Origin: DASZQY01 sp963843565
GTDB lineage: Bacteria; Pseudomonadota; Alphaproteobacteria; Rhizobiales; Kaistiaceae
Direction of reading: 5' to 3'
Assembly (NCBI GenBank): GCA_963843565.1
Contig: CAWJKY010000003.1
Location: 1,240,001-1,304,000 of the forward strand
DNA length: 64,000 nt
Each line of letters begins with the position of its first letter. The first letter of the stretch is position 1. The notes below the pieces were generated by a model. The model worked only from the letters and a program-made list of their open reading frames with translations. It ran no database searches and had not been told where the DNA came from. Shown in pieces: positions 53,247 through 61,817 of this stretch. The translations under genes were made by a program, and so were the position numbers.

Positions 53247-53648
53247 GCCAGTTGGCCTGTAAGCCGGGTTCTGTACGGGGCGGCGGTTGCCCGCCGTCCG
53301 TGACGGCCATTCGTCTTGGGCGCCCGTTGCCGGACGCCTCGCGCTACCTACCCGGACGGCCAGGCCCGGAAACAAGCCCGCGGGTTTGAGCCGCCGCCGT
53401 CCCTATTCGGTATTGCTCCCGGTGGGGTTTGCCATGCCGGGCCTGTTACCAGGCCCGCGGTGGGCTCTTACCCCACCCTTTCACCCTTACCTCGCGGCCG
53501 AAGCCTTAAAGGCGGTCTGCTCTCTGTGGCACTTTCCCTGAGGTCGCCCTCGCCGGACGTTATCCGGCACCGCGCTTCCATGGAGCCCGGACTTTCCTCT
53601 CCGTGCGTCCTTTCGGAACTTGCCGGAGCGGCCGTCCGGCCGACTGAC
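53247..53648 (-). ncRNA. rnpB: RNase P RNA (type A)
   Basis: Catalytic RNA of RNase P, which matures tRNA 5' ends. On the minus strand the conserved blocks appear in order: GAGGAAAGTCCGGGCTC near the 5' end, AGGGTGAAAGGGTGGGGTAA in the middle, and ACAGAACCCGGCTTACAGGC at the 3' end. The termini pair as P1: GTCAGTCGGCC with GGCCAACTGGC, with one mismatch. The 5' end at 53648 agrees with the expected start from the promoter. Ends are accurate to a few bases. Confidence 0.95.
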
Positions 53649-53655
53649 GAACCGT

Positions 53656-53684
53656 GAGATGGCACCCGCCGGGCCGCCGGTCAA
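53656..53684 (-). promoter_or_regulatory. Promoter of rnpB
   Basis: -35 TTGACC (53684-53679) and -10 CATCTC (53661-53656) with a 17-bp spacer, giving a start near 53649. The -35 box overlaps the stop codon of the upstream amidase gene. Confidence 0.6.
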
Positions 53685-54424
53685 CCGGCGGCGGCCAGGA
53701 GGCGGTCGAGGGTTGCGCGGCTCGAGGGGTCGGCGACCCCGTCGACGCGCTCTGGTCGGAAGTGGCGCTGGAAGGCGGTGACGACGGCTTCCGTCAGGGC
53801 GTCGTAGGCTTCGCCCGCCCCCGCGCCATAGCCGAAACGAGCGAGTTTGGCGCGCAACGCAGCGACCTCCGGCCCGCGATCGCCCGGCTTCAGCGCGGCC
53901 CCCTCGGTGAGCGGCGCCGGCGGCACCCAGAGGCCGACGCCGGCCTCGGCCAGTTGCCGCCACGGGAACAGCTCGCCCGGATCCTGCTTGCGCTCGGGCG
54001 CCACGTCGGAATGGGCAAGAACGCGGCGCGGCGGGATCGGGTGGCGGGCAAGGATGGCGCGGCAGAGCGCGATCAGCGCATCGACCTGCGCCTCGGGAAA
54101 CGGCCGGTAGCCAAATTCGTGGCCGGGGTTGGCGATCTCGATGCCGATGGAGCGCGAGTTGATGTCGGTGTCCCCCACCCACGACGACGCGCCGGCGTGC
54201 CAGGCGCGGCGGGATTCATCGACCATCTGGACGACATCGCCATCCTCGGCGACGAAGTAGTGCGACGAAACCTCCGACCTGGGATCGGAGAGCCAGGCGA
54301 GCGCGCGCGCCCCGGAGACCATGCCGGTGTAGTGCAGCAGGAGAATATCGATGGGGGCGCCGGCGGCACGCGCGCCGTGGTTCGGCGAGGGATGCTGTTC
54401 GATCCTGACCGGCGATGTCATCAT
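53681..54424 (-). CDS. N-acetylmuramoyl-L-alanine amidase (Amidase_2) with peptidoglycan-binding domain
   Basis: A 247-residue zinc amidase of the AmiD/AmpD type that cleaves the bond between MurNAc and L-Ala. Zinc ligands are His in LLLHYTGM, His in VLAHSDVAPERKQDPG and the Asp of the same segment; Glu in IGIEIANPG is the catalytic candidate. The C-terminal part (LKPGDRGPEVAALRAKLARFGY) is a peptidoglycan-binding PGRP_1 domain. There is no clear signal peptide. The ATG overlaps the upstream stop in ATGATGA. Confidence 0.92.
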   Translation of the reverse strand: MMTSPVRIEQHPSPNHGARAAGAPIDILLLHYTGMVSGARALAWLSDPRSEVSSHYFVAEDGDVVQMVDESRRAWHAGASSWVGDTDINSRSIGIEIANPGHEFGYRPFPEAQVDALIALCRAILARHPIPPRRVLAHSDVAPERKQDPGELFPWRQLAEAGVGLWVPPAPLTEGAALKPGDRGPEVAALRAKLARFGYGAGAGEAYDALTEAVVTAFQRHFRPERVDGVADPSSRATLDRLLAAAG

Positions 54425-55131
54425 GCTGGCCGCGGAGCGCGCAGCTCCAGCTCGATGCGCTCCCACGCCTGGTTGATGGCGGCGAGGCGGTCGTTGGCGA
54501 TCACGATCAGGTCGGGCGGCAGGCCACGGGCGATGAAGCGGTCCGGGTGGTTCTCGGCGGCAAGGCGGCGGTACTGGGCGCGGATTTCGTCGAACGGCCA
54601 GTGACGATCGACGCCGAGCACCGCATAAGGATCGCCCTCGGGGCCGACGACATGGCGGGCGGCGATCTGCTCGAAGTCGCGGCCCGTGATCCCGAAGATC
54701 AGGGCGACGTCCTCGACGTAGGCGAGCTCCGCCTCATGCACGGCGCCGTCGGCCTTGGCGATCGCAAACAGGCCGTCGAGGACGTCGATGAGCACTTCGC
54801 GGTTGTCGGCATAGAGGTTGGCGATGCGGGCGGCATACGCGTCGTAACCGGCGACGTCCTTGCGGGCGAGATCGAACAGGCGGGTGACGTTCTTCTGCTC
54901 GCGCGGCGGCACGGAGAAGATCGTGCGGAAGGCGGCGACCTCCGACTCGGTCACAACGCCATCGGCCTTGGCCATCTTGGCGGCGAGCGCGATGAGCGCG
55001 ACGGAGAAGGCGACCTGACGGCGGGTCTCGGGATCGGCGATGCCGAGGTAGCCACCGGCGCGCTCCAGCAGGGCGCCGACGGCGCCGGCTCCCGAGCTTG
55101 CCGCGGAGCCGATCCACCGCCACATACCCAT
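54421..55131 (-). CDS. TerB/DjlA-like protein with C-terminal J domain
   Basis: A 236-residue co-chaperone-like protein. The N-terminal TerB-like helical domain (VALIALAAKMAKADGVVTESEV) is followed by a C-terminal J domain (DPYAVLGVDRHWPFDEIRAQYRRLAAENHPDRF) with the HPD motif that stimulates Hsp70 ATPase. E. coli DjlA has an N-terminal membrane helix; here only a weak Gly/Ala stretch precedes TerB. It overlaps the amidase by 4 nt, a pairing common in alphaproteobacteria. Confidence 0.9.
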   Translation of the reverse strand: MGMWRWIGSAASSGAGAVGALLERAGGYLGIADPETRRQVAFSVALIALAAKMAKADGVVTESEVAAFRTIFSVPPREQKNVTRLFDLARKDVAGYDAYAARIANLYADNREVLIDVLDGLFAIAKADGAVHEAELAYVEDVALIFGITGRDFEQIAARHVVGPEGDPYAVLGVDRHWPFDEIRAQYRRLAAENHPDRFIARGLPPDLIVIANDRLAAINQAWERIELELRAPRPA

Positions 55132-55214
55132 ACCTCGACCTTAGGCGAATCGCGCGGCAGGCGCGAGGCGGGTATAGGGTCGCGGCGCCCGCCCTCCTCT
55201 CGCCCCGACGCCCG

Positions 55215-56084
55215 ATGCACCGCGCCAATCCGTCCCTCGGTCTCGCCCTTGGCCTCTTCGCAGTCGTCCTGTTCGGCGGTTCGCTGCCGGCGACGCGCGA
55301 GTCGGTGCTCTATCTCGACCCCTGGTTCGTGACGGCGGCGCGGGCGGCGATCGCCGGAGTGGTGGCGCTGGGGCTGTTTGCAGTTCGCCGACCGCCGCGG
55401 GCGCACGCCGGGCGGCTGGTGCTGATCGCGCTCTGTCTGGTCGCCGGGTTCCCGGCGGCAATTTCCATCGCGTCGGTGACCGTGCCCTCGGCGCACGCCG
55501 GCGTCATCCTCGGGCTGATGCCGCTGACCACGGCGATCGCGGCGGTGCCGCTCGCCGGCGAACGGCCCTCTCCGGCCTTCTGGCTGCTCTCGATCATCGG
55601 GGCGGCGCTGGTCGCCGCCTTCGCGCTTCGCGACGGCAGCGTGTCGGTGGTGACCGGCGATATCTTCCTGGCGCTGGCGGTGACGCTGACCGGCATCGGC
55701 TACACGCTCTCCGCCATGATGAGCCGGGCAATGCCGGGCTGGCAGGTGATCGGCTGGGCGACGGTGATCTCGCTGCCGGTGTCGGGACTCGCGACGGTTC
55801 TGCTGTGGCCGGCAAACGCGGCATCCGTTCCGGCGGCGGCGTGGATTGCGCTTCTCTATTCCGGCGTCGTCACCCAGTTCCTCGCCTACGCGGTGTGGAA
55901 CGTGGCGCTCGCCACCGGCGGCGTGTCGCGCGTCGGGCAGCTGCAACTAGTGCAGCCGTTCGTGACCATGGCGATCGCGGCGCTGTTCCTGCGCGAAACG
56001 ATCGACGGCGAAATGATCGGCTTCGCCGTCGCCGTGGTGATCGTGGTGGCGCTCGGCCGGCGCGCGGCGATCCACACCGGCTAG
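55215..56084 (+). CDS. EamA/DMT-family transporter
   Basis: A 289-residue inner-membrane protein with ten hydrophobic segments in two EamA repeats. Family features include PLTTAIAAVPLAGERPS at the end of repeat 1 and QPFVTMAIAALFLRETIDG in repeat 2. Members export amino acids and other metabolites; the substrate is unknown. The ATG at 55215 was preferred because it leads into the first helix. It ends 4 nt into the convergent secreted-protein gene. Confidence 0.9.
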   Translation: MHRANPSLGLALGLFAVVLFGGSLPATRESVLYLDPWFVTAARAAIAGVVALGLFAVRRPPRAHAGRLVLIALCLVAGFPAAISIASVTVPSAHAGVILGLMPLTTAIAAVPLAGERPSPAFWLLSIIGAALVAAFALRDGSVSVVTGDIFLALAVTLTGIGYTLSAMMSRAMPGWQVIGWATVISLPVSGLATVLLWPANAASVPAAAWIALLYSGVVTQFLAYAVWNVALATGGVSRVGQLQLVQPFVTMAIAALFLRETIDGEMIGFAVAVVIVVALGRRAAIHTG

Positions 56085-56716
56085 GGCGGGTTGGTCGCCT
56101 TCAGGTCGTCGAAGGAAAAGACCGCCGCGTCGCTGTCGGGCGAGCCGGCGAAGAGGCCGATCTGCTGGCCCTTGTCGGGGGGCGAGCCGGAGACTTTCCG
56201 GAACTCGGTGCCGTTGACGTAGAAAGTAGCGTCGCTGCCGACGGTGGTGACGCGCAGCTCGTTGATGGCGCCGTCGCCCTTGTTGGCGCTTTCCGCATCG
56301 CGCCAGTCGACCTGGGCCAGCCACTTGCCGCGCTGGCGCCGCCACACCGAGGCCTTGCCGTTCGGCGCGATCTCGAAGACGTAGAAATTGTTGACGTCGT
56401 CGTACCAGAAGATCGGACCGGCCTTCGCCTGGGTGGGGTCGCCGCCGGTCACCGTGGTCACGGTGACGCACATGTCGATGTCGTCGTAGAGGCCGGCGTT
56501 GTTGACGGCCCAGACGTAGGTGCCGGACGGCGGGCTGATCACCAGCTGGCCATTGTCGATCCTGATGGCGTCGGTGGCCTCGCCCCAGGTCGGCTTGAGG
56601 GCGTCGAAATGATCCTCGAAGACGACGTTCAGCCCCGGACAGACGGCGGCGGCCGGGCCAGCGGCGGCGACCAGGAGGAACACGGCGAAGGCAGCGACGC
56701 GGCAGATGCTTGCCAT
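56081..56716 (-). CDS. Secreted LamG/DUF1080-like beta-sandwich protein
   Basis: A 211-residue exported protein with a signal peptide (AAFAVFLLVAAAGPAAA). The remainder looks like a concanavalin A-type beta-sandwich: VVFEDHFDALKPTW at the start, WYDDVNNFYVFEIAPNG in the middle, and NELRVTTVGSDATFYVNG near the end, as in 3-keto-disaccharide hydrolase/DUF1080-type domains. No catalytic residues are evident, so a carbohydrate-binding role is as likely as an enzymatic one. The ORF overlaps the EamA stop by 4 nt, tail to tail. Confidence 0.75.
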   Translation of the reverse strand: MASICRVAAFAVFLLVAAAGPAAAVCPGLNVVFEDHFDALKPTWGEATDAIRIDNGQLVISPPSGTYVWAVNNAGLYDDIDMCVTVTTVTGGDPTQAKAGPIFWYDDVNNFYVFEIAPNGKASVWRRQRGKWLAQVDWRDAESANKGDGAINELRVTTVGSDATFYVNGTEFRKVSGSPPDKGQQIGLFAGSPDSDAAVFSFDDLKATNPP

Positions 56717-56833
56717 GACTCCGGCTGGGTGGCGCGATGTTATAAGCTCGCCGGGACCTTTCCTAGCGGCGAGGAAGCACCTTGAGCAACCGCGCGCCGC
56801 CATGCACTGATGACGATGCGGCAGGAGAGCAAA

Positions 56834-59800
56834 ATGACACGCGGCCGATCGGCGCAGTGGGACTTCTGGATCGACCGGGGCGGCACGTTCACCGACGTGG
56901 TGGCGCGGACGCCGGACGGCGAGATGAAGGTCGCCAAGCTCCTTTCGGAGAACCGCGGCGCCTACCGGGACGCGGCGGTCGCCGGAATCCGCGCGCTGAT
57001 GGGGGTGGCGCCGGGCGCGCCGATCCCCGCCGGCGAGATCGCCGCGGTCAAGATGGGCACGACGGTCGCCACCAATGCGCTGCTGGAACGCAAGGGCGAC
57101 CGGACATTCCTGCTGATCACGCGCGGTTTCCGCGACGCGCTGAAGCTCGGCTATCAGGCGCGACCTGAGATTTTTGCCAAGAAGATCGTCAAGCCGGAGA
57201 TGCTCTACGAACGCGTCGCCGAGGTGGCGGAGCGGGTGCGGGCCGACGGCACGGTCGAGGTGGCGCCCGATCTGGCAGCCGTTCGCGGCCAGTTGCAGGC
57301 GGCCTGGGACGAGGGCTTTCGCGCCGTCGCCATCGTCTTCATGCACGCGTGGCGCTTTCCCGACCACGAGAAAGAGGTGGCGGCGCTGGCGCGGGAGATG
57401 GGCTTCCCGCAGGTCTCGGTCAGCCACGAAGTGTCGCCGCTGATCAAGCTGGTCGGGCGGGGCGACACGACGGTGGTCGATGCGTACCTGTCGCCGATCC
57501 TGCGCCGCTACGTGGACGAGGTGGCGGGGGACCTTTCCGCGACCCCCGTCCCCAACCCTCCCCCACAAGGGGGGAGGGAGAGCGACGCGTCGTCGCCGCG
57601 GCTGATGTTCATGCAGTCGTCGGGCGGGCTGACGGCGGCGAACCTTTTTCAGGGCAAGGACGCGATCCTCTCCGGGCCGGCCGGCGGCGTGGTGGCGGCG
57701 GTGGAGACGGCGAAGCGGGCCGGCTTCGATCAGGTGATCGGCTTCGACATGGGCGGCACGTCGACGGACGTCTGCCACTTCGACGGCGAGTACGAGCGGG
57801 CCTTCGAGACGGAAGTCGCCGGTGTGCGCATGCGCGCGCCGATGATGCGCATTCACACGGTGGCGGCGGGCGGCGGATCGATCCTGAAGTACGCGCAAGG
57901 GCGCTATCAGGTCGGGCCCGACTCGGCCGGCGCCGATCCGGGACCGGCCTGCTATCGCAAGGGCGGGCCGCTGGCGGTGACCGACGCCAACGTCATGGTC
58001 GGCAAACTGATGCCGCGATATTTCCCGGCGATCTTCGGGGAGAGCGGCGCGGAGAGGCTCGACGCCGACGGCGTCAGGGCGAAGTTCGCGGCGCTTGCCG
58101 GCGAGATCGGCGACGGGCGGACGAGCGAGGAGATCGCCGATGGCTTCATCCGCATCGCCGTCGAGAACATGGCGAACGCCATCAAGAAGATTTCGGTGGC
58201 GCGCGGCTACGACGTGACCGAATACGCGCTGAACTGCTTCGGCGGCGCCGGCGGGCAGCACGCCTGCCTGGTCGCCGACACGCTCGGCATCACGACGATC
58301 CTGATCCATCCGCTGTCGGGGGTGCTGTCGGCCTACGGCATGGGGCTCGCCGACATCCGCGCGACACGCAACCGGGCGGTGATGACGCCGCTTGCCGACG
58401 GAGCGTCGGTGACGATCGCGGCGGTGGCGGCGGAGCTTGCCGGCGAGACGCTCGCCGAGCTTGCCGACCAAGGGGTGGGCGCGGCGACCACGTTCGTGCG
58501 GGCGCACCTGCGCTACGAGGGCACGGATACGCCGATCCCGATATTGGTGGGGGAACGCACCCCCCTCCCCGACCCTCCCCCGCAAGGGGGGAGGGACAGC
58601 GTTGCGCTTGCCCCGGTCAATCAGATGATCGCCGACTTCGAGGCGGCGCACCGCAGGCAGTTCGGTTTCGTCTTCGAGGGCAAAGAGATCGTTGTCGAGA
58701 GCGTCGAGGTGGAGGCGGTCGGCGGCGGCGCCGATGTCGACGAACCGGAAGCGGCGCTCAACGAAAGGCCGGCGCGGGCGGACGAGACGACGCGGTTCTA
58801 TTCCGGCGGCTGGCACGAAGCGGGCGTGCATCTTCGGGACGGTCTGCGGCCCGGCAAAACGGTGATGGGCCCTGCCCTGATCATCGAGCCGCACCAGACG
58901 ATCGTGGTGGAGGACGGCTGGCAGGCGGCGGTGACGGCGGTGAACCACATCGTGATGACGCGTGCGACGCCAGCCCCGAAGCGCGCCGCGCTCGGCACGC
59001 AAGCCGATCCGGTGATGCTCGAGGTGTTCAACAACCTGTTCATGTCGATCGCCGAGCAGATGGGGGTGACGCTCCAGAACACCGCCTATTCGGTGAACAT
59101 CAAGGAGCGGCTGGACTTCTCCTGCGCGGTGTTCGACGGCGAAGGGCATCTGGTCGCCAACGCGCCGCACATGCCGGTGCACCTCGGCTCCATGGACCGG
59201 TCGGTTGAGACGATCATCCGGCTCAACGCCGGCGACATTCATCCCGGCGACGTGTTCGCGCTCAATGCGCCCTACAATGGCGGCACCCACCTGCCGGACA
59301 TCACGGTGTGCACGCCGGTGTTTCAAGAGGCGGGGAGCGCCGCAGGCGCGACAGGGAAACAAAATGACCCCTCCCCGGACCTTCGGTCCGACCCTCCCCT
59401 TTCAGGGGAGGGGAAGAGAACCGGCGCCGAGCCCGAGATGACCCCCACCCGGCAGGCTGCGCCCGCCGACCTCCGCCTTTCAGGGGGAGGACAGCTGAAT
59501 GACCCCTCCCCGGACCTTTGGTCCGACCCTCCCCTTTCAGGGGAGGGGGAAGAGGTGAAGGACGGCCCAGCGCCGGAGATTCTGTTCTGGGTGGCGTCGC
59601 GGGGGCATCACGCCGACGTCGGCGGGACGGCGCCGGGCTCGATGACACCACGCGCCACGACCGTCGACGAGGAAGGCGTACTGATCGACAACCTGCGGCT
59701 CGTCTCGGCCGGGCGCTTCGACGAAGGCGCGCTGATGAGGGCGCTCACCGACCACCCCTACCCTGCCCGCAATCCGGTCCAGAACGTCGCGGACCTCCGC

Positions 59801-60784
59801 GCGCAGATCGCCGCCAACGAGCGCGGCGTGCACGAACTGCGCAAGATGGTGACGCACTTCGGCCTCGACGTGGTGCGGGCCTACATGGGTCACGTGCAGG
59901 ACAACGCGGCGGAAAGCGTGCGCCGGGTGATCGACGCGCTGCACGATTCAAGCTTCGCGGTGCCGACCGACCAGGGCGCCGTCATCAAGGTGAAGATTAC
60001 CGTCGACCGCACAAAGCGCGAGGCGACGGTCGACTTCACCGGGACGAGCGCGGAGCAGAAGACCAACTTCAACGCGCCCGAGCCGGTGACACGGGCGGCG
60101 ACGCTCTATGCGTTCCGGGTGATGGTGGAAGGCGACATCCCCATGAACGCCGGGTGCCTGCGGCCGATCAACATCGTGATTCCCGAGGGTTCGATGCTGT
60201 CGCCGCGCTATCCGGCGGCGGTGGTCGCCGGCAACGTCGAGACCAGCCAGCACGTCACCGACTGCCTGTTCGGTGCGTTGGGCGCGCTCGCCTCGGCGCA
60301 GGGCACGATGAACAACCTCACCTTCGGCAACGCGACCTATCAGTATTACGAGACGATCTGCTCGGGCGCGCCGGCCGGCGTCTTCAACGACGGCACCGGC
60401 TTCGACGGCGCCGATGGCGTCCACACCCACATGACCAACTCGCGGCTCACCGACCCGGAGATTCTGGAGTTCCGCTATCCGGTGCTGCTCGAGGATTTCC
60501 ACATCCGCGAAGGCTCCGGCGGCAAGGGCAAGTGGCACGCCGGCGGCGGGACGGAGCGCACGATCCGGTTCCTTGAAGAGATGGACTGCGCCATCCTGTC
60601 GTCGCACCGCACCGTCGCGCCGCACGGGCTGTTCGAGGGCGAAGCCGGTCAACTCGGCATGACGCGGGCCAGGCGCGCGGACGGCACGATCGAGGTGCTC
60701 GCCGGCGCCGACCAGACGGTGCTGAAACCCGGCGACGCGGTGATCGTGACGACGCCGACCGGCGGGGGATATGGCGAGGCCTAG
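56834..60784 (+). CDS. Hydantoinase/oxoprolinase, HyuA-HyuB fusion with in-frame palindromic insertions
   Basis: A 1316-residue ATP-dependent amide hydrolase of the hydantoinase/5-oxoprolinase family. HyuA (about residues 1-720) starts with the ATPase motif DRGGTFTDVV and has GFDMGGTSTDV; HyuB (about 730 onward) starts at DPVMLEVFNNLFMSIAEQMG and ends with TGGGYGEA. The ATG at 56834 follows CAGGAGAGC. Three stretches do not belong to the family: about residues 236-254, 575-592 and 833-915. Each comes from palindromic repeat DNA and stays in frame, and the last repeats the peptide SDPPLSGEG twice. The substrate (5-oxoproline, hydantoin or acetophenone-like) is not determined. The stop is TAG at the edge of the IS insertion. 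Confidence 0.9.
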   Translation: MTRGRSAQWDFWIDRGGTFTDVVARTPDGEMKVAKLLSENRGAYRDAAVAGIRALMGVAPGAPIPAGEIAAVKMGTTVATNALLERKGDRTFLLITRGFRDALKLGYQARPEIFAKKIVKPEMLYERVAEVAERVRADGTVEVAPDLAAVRGQLQAAWDEGFRAVAIVFMHAWRFPDHEKEVAALAREMGFPQVSVSHEVSPLIKLVGRGDTTVVDAYLSPILRRYVDEVAGDLSATPVPNPPPQGGRESDASSPRLMFMQSSGGLTAANLFQGKDAILSGPAGGVVAAVETAKRAGFDQVIGFDMGGTSTDVCHFDGEYERAFETEVAGVRMRAPMMRIHTVAAGGGSILKYAQGRYQVGPDSAGADPGPACYRKGGPLAVTDANVMVGKLMPRYFPAIFGESGAERLDADGVRAKFAALAGEIGDGRTSEEIADGFIRIAVENMANAIKKISVARGYDVTEYALNCFGGAGGQHACLVADTLGITTILIHPLSGVLSAYGMGLADIRATRNRAVMTPLADGASVTIAAVAAELAGETLAELADQGVGAATTFVRAHLRYEGTDTPIPILVGERTPLPDPPPQGGRDSVALAPVNQMIADFEAAHRRQFGFVFEGKEIVVESVEVEAVGGGADVDEPEAALNERPARADETTRFYSGGWHEAGVHLRDGLRPGKTVMGPALIIEPHQTIVVEDGWQAAVTAVNHIVMTRATPAPKRAALGTQADPVMLEVFNNLFMSIAEQMGVTLQNTAYSVNIKERLDFSCAVFDGEGHLVANAPHMPVHLGSMDRSVETIIRLNAGDIHPGDVFALNAPYNGGTHLPDITVCTPVFQEAGSAAGATGKQNDPSPDLRSDPPLSGEGKRTGAEPEMTPTRQAAPADLRLSGGGQLNDPSPDLWSDPPLSGEGEEVKDGPAPEILFWVASRGHHADVGGTAPGSMTPRATTVDEEGVLIDNLRLVSAGRFDEGALMRALTDHPYPARNPVQNVADLRAQIAANERGVHELRKMVTHFGLDVVRAYMGHVQDNAAESVRRVIDALHDSSFAVPTDQGAVIKVKITVDRTKREATVDFTGTSAEQKTNFNAPEPVTRAATLYAFRVMVEGDIPMNAGCLRPINIVIPEGSMLSPRYPAAVVAGNVETSQHVTDCLFGALGALASAQGTMNNLTFGNATYQYYETICSGAPAGVFNDGTGFDGADGVHTHMTNSRLTDPEILEFRYPVLLEDFHIREGSGGKGKWHAGGGTERTIRFLEEMDCAILSSHRTVAPHGLFEGEAGQLGMTRARRADGTIEVLAGADQTVLKPGDAVIVTTPTGGGYGEA
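57542..57583. repeat. Palindromic element inside the hydantoinase gene, site 1
   Basis: CCCTCCCCC (57556-57564) pairs with GGGGGAGGG across ACAA. It encodes PNPPPQGGRES in frame, between conserved HyuA segments. Confidence 0.85.
58557..58600. repeat. Palindromic element inside the hydantoinase gene, site 2
   Basis: CCCTCCCCC pairs with GGGGGAGGG (58573-58595) across GCAA. It encodes PDPPPQGGRDS, nearly the same peptide as site 1, in the same reading frame. Confidence 0.85.
59366..59415. repeat. Palindromic element inside the hydantoinase gene, site 3a
   Basis: Two hairpins: CGGACC-TTC-GGTCCG (59376-59390) and CCCTCCCCT-TTC-AGGGGAGGG (59392-59412). Nearly identical to site 3c, 136 bp further on. 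Confidence 0.85.
59441..59495. repeat. Palindromic element inside the hydantoinase gene, site 3b
   Basis: Related to the intergenic elements at 15.3 kb: ACCCCCACCC at the start and a CCTCCGCC/GGGGGAGG hairpin. It sits between sites 3a and 3c. Confidence 0.7.
59499..59555. repeat. Palindromic element inside the hydantoinase gene, site 3c
   Basis: Second copy of site 3a: CGGACC-TTT-GGTCCG then CCCTCCCCT-TTC-AGGGGAGGG. The encoded peptides PSPDLRSDPPLSGEG (3a) and PSPDLWSDPPLSGEG (3c) differ at one residue. Confidence 0.85.
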
Positions 60785-60785
60785 G
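60780..60785. repeat. Target-site duplication of the IS481 element, left copy
   Basis: CCTAGG, matching the copy at 61812-61817 and the NCTAGN target preference known for IS481. It contains the TAG stop of the hydantoinase gene. Confidence 0.88.
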
Positions 60786-61811
60786 TGTGGAATCTGATCA
60801 GGTTGTTCCGGCGAGGGCGTGAGCCGGTGGTCTGCGGCCGAGGCTAACATGGGGCCGCCGCTGGTTGTACCAGTCGATCCATCTGGTCAGATCGGCGGCG
60901 CGGGCCTGTGATGAGGCGAAGGTGGTGGCGTAGGCCCATTCGCGCATGAGGGTCTGGATGAAGCGCTCGGCCTTGCCGTTGGTTTTGGGGGTGTAGGGCC
61001 GGGTCCGGATGTGGCGGATGCGAAGTAGCCGCAGCACCTTGCCGAACAGTTTGGCGACGTAGCCCGAGCCGTTGTCGGTCATCACCCGCTCGACCCGGAT
61101 GCCCTGTTCTTTGAACCAGCGCAGCGCCCGGATCAGGAAGCCGGTGGTTGAGGATCGCCGCTCGTCAGGAAGAACCTCGACGTAGGCGAGCCGTGTGGCA
61201 TCGTCGATGGCAACGTGGAAGAAGTCGTAGCCCGGGGAGCGGTTGCGACCACGACGGTCACCGGTGATGCGATGGCCGACATGGGTGAAGCGGGCGAGCT
61301 TCTTGATGTCGAGATGGATGAGTTCGCCGGCGCGCTGGCGCTGATAGCGGCGCACCGGCTCGCGTGGAGCCAGGCTCTGCAGGCGACCGACGCCGAGCCT
61401 CTTAAGCCAGCTGGCGACAGTGGAACGGGCCAGCGCTAGCTTGTCCGCGATGACCTCGGCGCTCAGGCGATACGCCCGGCGCAACCGTTCGATCAGGGCG
61501 ATCGCAGCATCGGCCAGCCGGTTGGCGACTGTCCGGGGTCGCGAGGAGCGGTTCTGAAGTCCAGCTGATCCCTCGGCTCTCCAGCGGCCGAGCCACTTGC
61601 GTGCCGTACGTTCGCTCACCCCGAAGCCGGCCGCGACCTCTGCGACCGGCAGCCGGTCTTCAACGATCCGCCGGATCATCTCCTCTCGACCAAGCGGCGT
61701 TGTCCGGGCATTCTTGTGCGGGTTGTTCATCCCTGAAGTCCTCCGGTAGCTGTGTTGCAACAACCACCTTCAGGCCTTCACTGCGGATGAACAACCTCCT
61801 CAGACTTCACA
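60786..61811 (-). mobile_element. Complete IS481-family insertion sequence (1026 bp)
   Basis: One transposase gene bounded by imperfect inverted repeats. Left end TGTGGAATCTGATCAGGTTG (60786-60808) and the complement of the right end TGTGAAGTCTGAGGAGGTTG (61811-61789) agree at 19 of 23 positions. A 6-bp CCTAGG duplication flanks it on both sides. All parts appear intact, so the element may still be active. Confidence 0.92.
60798..61730 (-). CDS. IS481-family transposase
   Basis: A 310-residue transposase. The N-terminal helix-turn-helix region (VAEVAAGFGVSERTARKWLGRW) precedes an integrase-type catalytic core with the DDE residues in ELIHLDIKKL, VMTDNGSGY and TNGKAERFIQTL. The ATG follows GGAGGACTTCAGGG; a TTG 33 nt upstream could extend it. 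There is no frameshift or internal stop, and the gene fills almost the entire element. Confidence 0.94.
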   Translation of the reverse strand: MNNPHKNARTTPLGREEMIRRIVEDRLPVAEVAAGFGVSERTARKWLGRWRAEGSAGLQNRSSRPRTVANRLADAAIALIERLRRAYRLSAEVIADKLALARSTVASWLKRLGVGRLQSLAPREPVRRYQRQRAGELIHLDIKKLARFTHVGHRITGDRRGRNRSPGYDFFHVAIDDATRLAYVEVLPDERRSSTTGFLIRALRWFKEQGIRVERVMTDNGSGYVAKLFGKVLRLLRIRHIRTRPYTPKTNGKAERFIQTLMREWAYATTFASSQARAADLTRWIDWYNQRRPHVSLGRRPPAHALAGTT

Positions 61812-61817
61812 CCTAGG
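61812..61817. repeat. Target-site duplication of the IS481 element, right copy
   Basis: CCTAGG. It contains the TAG stop (minus strand) of the quinone-oxidoreductase-like gene. Confidence 0.88.

Noticed and set aside
53287..53657. Small plus-strand open frames over the RNase P region
   Set aside because: They lie inside the RNase P RNA and only reflect its GC-rich sequence.
56834..60784. Hydantoinase fusion called as a pseudogene
   Set aside because: The frame is intact through all three insertions and the conserved motifs of both halves are present, so it is annotated as a gene with insertions; loss of activity is not excluded.
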